This document shows, piece by piece, positions 30,085 to 31,541 of a stretch of 31,541 nt of DNA (within the stretch, counting starts at the first letter, position 1; each line of letters opens with the position of its first letter). Both the position numbers and the translations under genes were made by a program. Source of the stretch: an uncultured Pedobacter sp. (GTDB taxonomy: Bacteria > Bacteroidota > Bacteroidia > Sphingobacteriales > Sphingobacteriaceae). The notes beneath the pieces were generated by a model. The model was not told where the DNA came from, did no database searches, and saw only the letters and a program-made list of their open reading frames with translations. Location: NCBI GenBank assembly GCA_946478755.1, contig CAMLDJ010000035.1:1-31541 (forward strand). The letters are read 5' to 3'.

Positions 30085-30855
30085 ATGAAACGATCAATAT
30101 TAATTTTTGGGATACTCGTAATAAATGCGCTGCTCGTTCAGGCACAGCAACCTGCTAAGCCAGAAGATACGGAAGTATGGGCCCCGGTACCTGCAAAGGT
30201 AAGTCCGGCTAAGGTGTATGGAGGAGCGCCTTCAGATGCCATATTTCTTTTTAACGGGAAAGATCTGGATCAGTGGGTAAACTCCGGCGATGCTGCTTCA
30301 GCAAAAAAATGGAAGTTAGCTGATGGGATTATGACAGTAGATAAGTCAGCGGGCGATCTCCAGACAAAAGAGAAGTTTATGGATTTTCAGCTTCACATTG
30401 AATATAGGATTCCAGAAAATATAAGCGGAAGTGGCCAGGGCCGAGGTAACAGCGGTATTTTTCTGGCTGCTCTTCCCTGGGGTGCTGGCGGATATGAGTT
30501 GCAGGTGCTGGACAATTACGACAATAAAACCTACGTAAACGGGCAGGCTGGTAGTCTCTACAAACAATCGCCACCGATGGTAAATGCCTGTTTAAAGCCA
30601 GGAGAGTGGCAGACCTATGATATCGCCTGGAAAGCTCCCCGTTTTAACGAAGACGGTTCTGTAAAGTCACCAGCTGTAGCGACAGTTTTTCACAATGGTA
30701 TTCTCGTGCAGAATGCCACCATACTAAAAGGGGATACCCCTTATATTGGCCAGCCAACCTACAGAAAACATGATGCCTCACCAATTAAATTACAGAGTCA
30801 TGGAGATAAAAGTGAACCGATCAGCTATCGCAATATCTGGTTAAGGAAATTGTAG
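30085..30855 (+). CDS. Secreted DUF1080 (3-keto-disaccharide hydrolase family) protein
   Basis: The 256-residue protein has a signal peptide of about 20 residues (ending VQA-Q) and one DUF1080 concanavalin-like domain (about 50-256). Family landmarks are FLFNGKDLDQWVN, LQTKEKFMDFQLHIEYRIPE, GRGNSGIFL, GGYELQVLDNY, WQTYDIAWKAPRF and the closing LQSHGDKSEPISYRNIWLR. The family is named for hydrolysis of 3-keto-disaccharides and related 3-keto-glycosides, which arise when a dehydrogenase oxidises C3 of a sugar. Here it lies 33 bases after the haem-c propeller gene, the likely oxidising partner (inference). Length is normal and no lesion is visible. No U-tailed terminator was seen behind it. Confidence 0.9.
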   Translation: MKRSILIFGILVINALLVQAQQPAKPEDTEVWAPVPAKVSPAKVYGGAPSDAIFLFNGKDLDQWVNSGDAASAKKWKLADGIMTVDKSAGDLQTKEKFMDFQLHIEYRIPENISGSGQGRGNSGIFLAALPWGAGGYELQVLDNYDNKTYVNGQAGSLYKQSPPMVNACLKPGEWQTYDIAWKAPRFNEDGSVKSPAVATVFHNGILVQNATILKGDTPYIGQPTYRKHDASPIKLQSHGDKSEPISYRNIWLRKL

Positions 30856-30912
30856 CAAGTAAATTGCCCCTCTGCTGATCGATTTTTTAATAGAAACCAA
30901 TTATATACCTAT
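30856..30912. other. Short leader before GH5 relic
   Basis: This stretch follows the DUF1080 stop. It is AT-rich, and I see no terminator hairpin. With the relic and the 88 bases after it, it forms a 409-base gap without an intact gene. Confidence 0.5.
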
Positions 30913-31176
30913 ATGAGAACAGTAAATTATCTTTTCGGCATCGTAGTCATCCCTATGTCTACGAGGTTCCACAAGCAAGAATCCGGAAGTCTGGCTGGGA
31001 AACAGTCTCTTGTAAAAGCAGTGAATGCTGGTTACCCAGGCATATGTCGATCTGGTTAAAAAAAACGGTTTAACGCCATTCGAATTCCTTGCTCCTGGGA
31101 TCAATATATGGCCAACCGCACTACAGCAGCGCTTCAACATGAAATTAAAAGAAATCAGGTTTTTGACAATACGTAA
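30913..31176 (+). pseudogene. Decayed, truncated GH5 endoglycanase gene
   Basis: ATG at 30913 opens a signal-like start (MRTVNYLFGIVVI) that soon loses frame and stops at 31057. Another frame gives VTQAYVDLVKKNG (31031-31069). After loss of one T, a third frame gives FNAIRIPCSWDQYMANRTTA and on to TAA at 31174. These line up with ITESYVKFVKQTG and FNAIRIPCAWDWKHLSDRS of the intact GH5 at 395. A trace of SGWGN (about 30988-31003) is also present with one base missing. The N-terminal linker and everything after the second barrel strand, including both catalytic Glu regions, are gone. Confidence 0.8.
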
Positions 31177-31191
31177 GTTGAAATAAATTTT
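31162..31191 (+). promoter_or_regulatory. Possible promoter of the right-edge GH5 gene
   Basis: TTTG at 31162-31165 and TAAATTTT at 31184-31191 are 18 bases apart, one mismatch from the TAnnTTTG box. They lie 73 bases before the ATG at 31265 and overlap the GH5 relic. A weak match in AT-rich DNA. Confidence 0.3.
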
Positions 31192-31264
31192 CAAAAGACT
31201 GATAGTAAAAAAAAAGCCTTCAACAATCTGAGGGTTGTGAAAAATAAATTAAAATCTAACCAAA

Positions 31265-31541
31265 ATGAAAAACATTATAAATATAAAAAATAGAAGTCAG
31301 GGTATACTTTTAGGTTTCCTGATCGTTATCGCTTCATTCTCCTCATCATGTAAGAAGTCGGAGACTGCAGCAGAGCTGGAAGTTTCTCCATTGGATATTA
31401 AAAAGATTACACAAATAAGTAATTTATATCCAACATATAATTTATCGCCAAAAGCACCCGATGCAACCGGTATGAGTAGTACAGCTGTACAACTGGCGGC
31501 AAAAATGCATTTGGGAATAAATTTTGGCAATACCATGGAAT
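31265..31541 (+). CDS. GH5 lipoprotein endoglycanase, N-terminal part (3' cut by window)
   Basis: ATG at 31265 opens a frame that runs off the window after 92 codons. The first part is a lipoprotein signal with Cys29 in ASFSSSC followed by KKSET. Then come a linker and the barrel start. The stretches LYPTYNLSPKAPDATGM, STAVQLAAKM and LGINFGNTME match LYPSYNTSPKAPDPTGM, STAVQLASKM and LGINIGNTME of the GH5 at 395 with few changes, so both belong to one subfamily and share even the linker. The catalytic residues lie outside the window. It is the third GH5 copy seen here, counting the relic just upstream. Confidence 0.88.
   Translation, partial: MKNIINIKNRSQGILLGFLIVIASFSSSCKKSETAAELEVSPLDIKKITQISNLYPTYNLSPKAPDATGMSSTAVQLAAKMHLGINFGNTME

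Noticed and set aside
30592..30606. GCCTGTTTAAA inside the DUF1080 gene, like the MITE end
   Set aside because: It is in-frame coding sequence for conserved residues (ACLKP), has no partner repeat, and matches only 11 bases.

Overview
All sixteen protein genes in this window (two of them cut by its ends) lie on the plus strand. Together they form a long carbohydrate-degradation locus of a Bacteroidetes bacterium. A soil or freshwater Sphingobacteriaceae member such as Pedobacter fits best, but this is inferred from style rather than from a marker gene. The supporting signs are moderate-to-low GC, almost no Shine-Dalgarno sequences, Sec and lipoprotein signal peptides on nearly every enzyme, a one-protein hybrid two-component regulator, a relic type IX secretion sorting domain, and one TTG-N17-TAnnTTTG promoter.

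Layout. Positions 1-2558 hold the C-terminal end of a GH43-like enzyme, a GH5 lipoprotein endoglycanase and a secreted beta-sandwich protein with a broken T9SS sorting tail, closed by a clear terminator (2572-2606). Positions 2797-17150 hold a run of secreted enzymes: SGNH sialate-O-acetylesterase-type esterase, GH43, GH27 with an inserted NPCBM-like domain, GH2 beta-galactosidase, GH2 beta-glucuronidase-like enzyme, a two-headed esterase and a GH42 beta-galactosidase. A 4.2-kb HTCS regulator follows at 17395-21567. A promoter-led pair of overlapping genes, GH27 and GH51, occupies 21907-25810 and ends in a strong terminator. After a repeat-rich 1.5-kb gap with a probable GH3 scrap comes a three-gene unit (27360-30855): a secreted protein of unknown role, a beta-propeller protein with a C-terminal haem-c domain, and a DUF1080 (3-keto-disaccharide hydrolase) protein. 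The window ends with a decayed GH5 fragment and the start of another GH5 lipoprotein closely related to the one at the left edge.

How the genes may work together (inference). The HTCS would sense an oligosaccharide in the periplasm and switch on the cluster. GH5 enzymes would cut a backbone. The esterases would remove acetyl or aromatic esters. GH27 (alpha-galactoside or beta-L-arabinopyranoside), GH2 and GH42 (beta-galactoside), GH2-GlcA, GH43 and GH51 (arabinofuranoside) would strip side chains. The set fits an acetylated plant polysaccharide decorated with galactose, arabinose and glucuronic acid. No SusC/SusD pair is present, so the transporter would have to lie outside the window. The haem-c/DUF1080 unit suggests an additional oxidative route of sugar cleavage.

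The most unusual content lies between and at the ends of genes: a 338-bp MITE-like element with perfect 14-bp terminal inverted repeats, a family of CGTCA...TGACG palindromic repeats, and three gene relics (T9SS tail, GH3, GH5). They show that this locus is being actively remodelled by duplication and decay.
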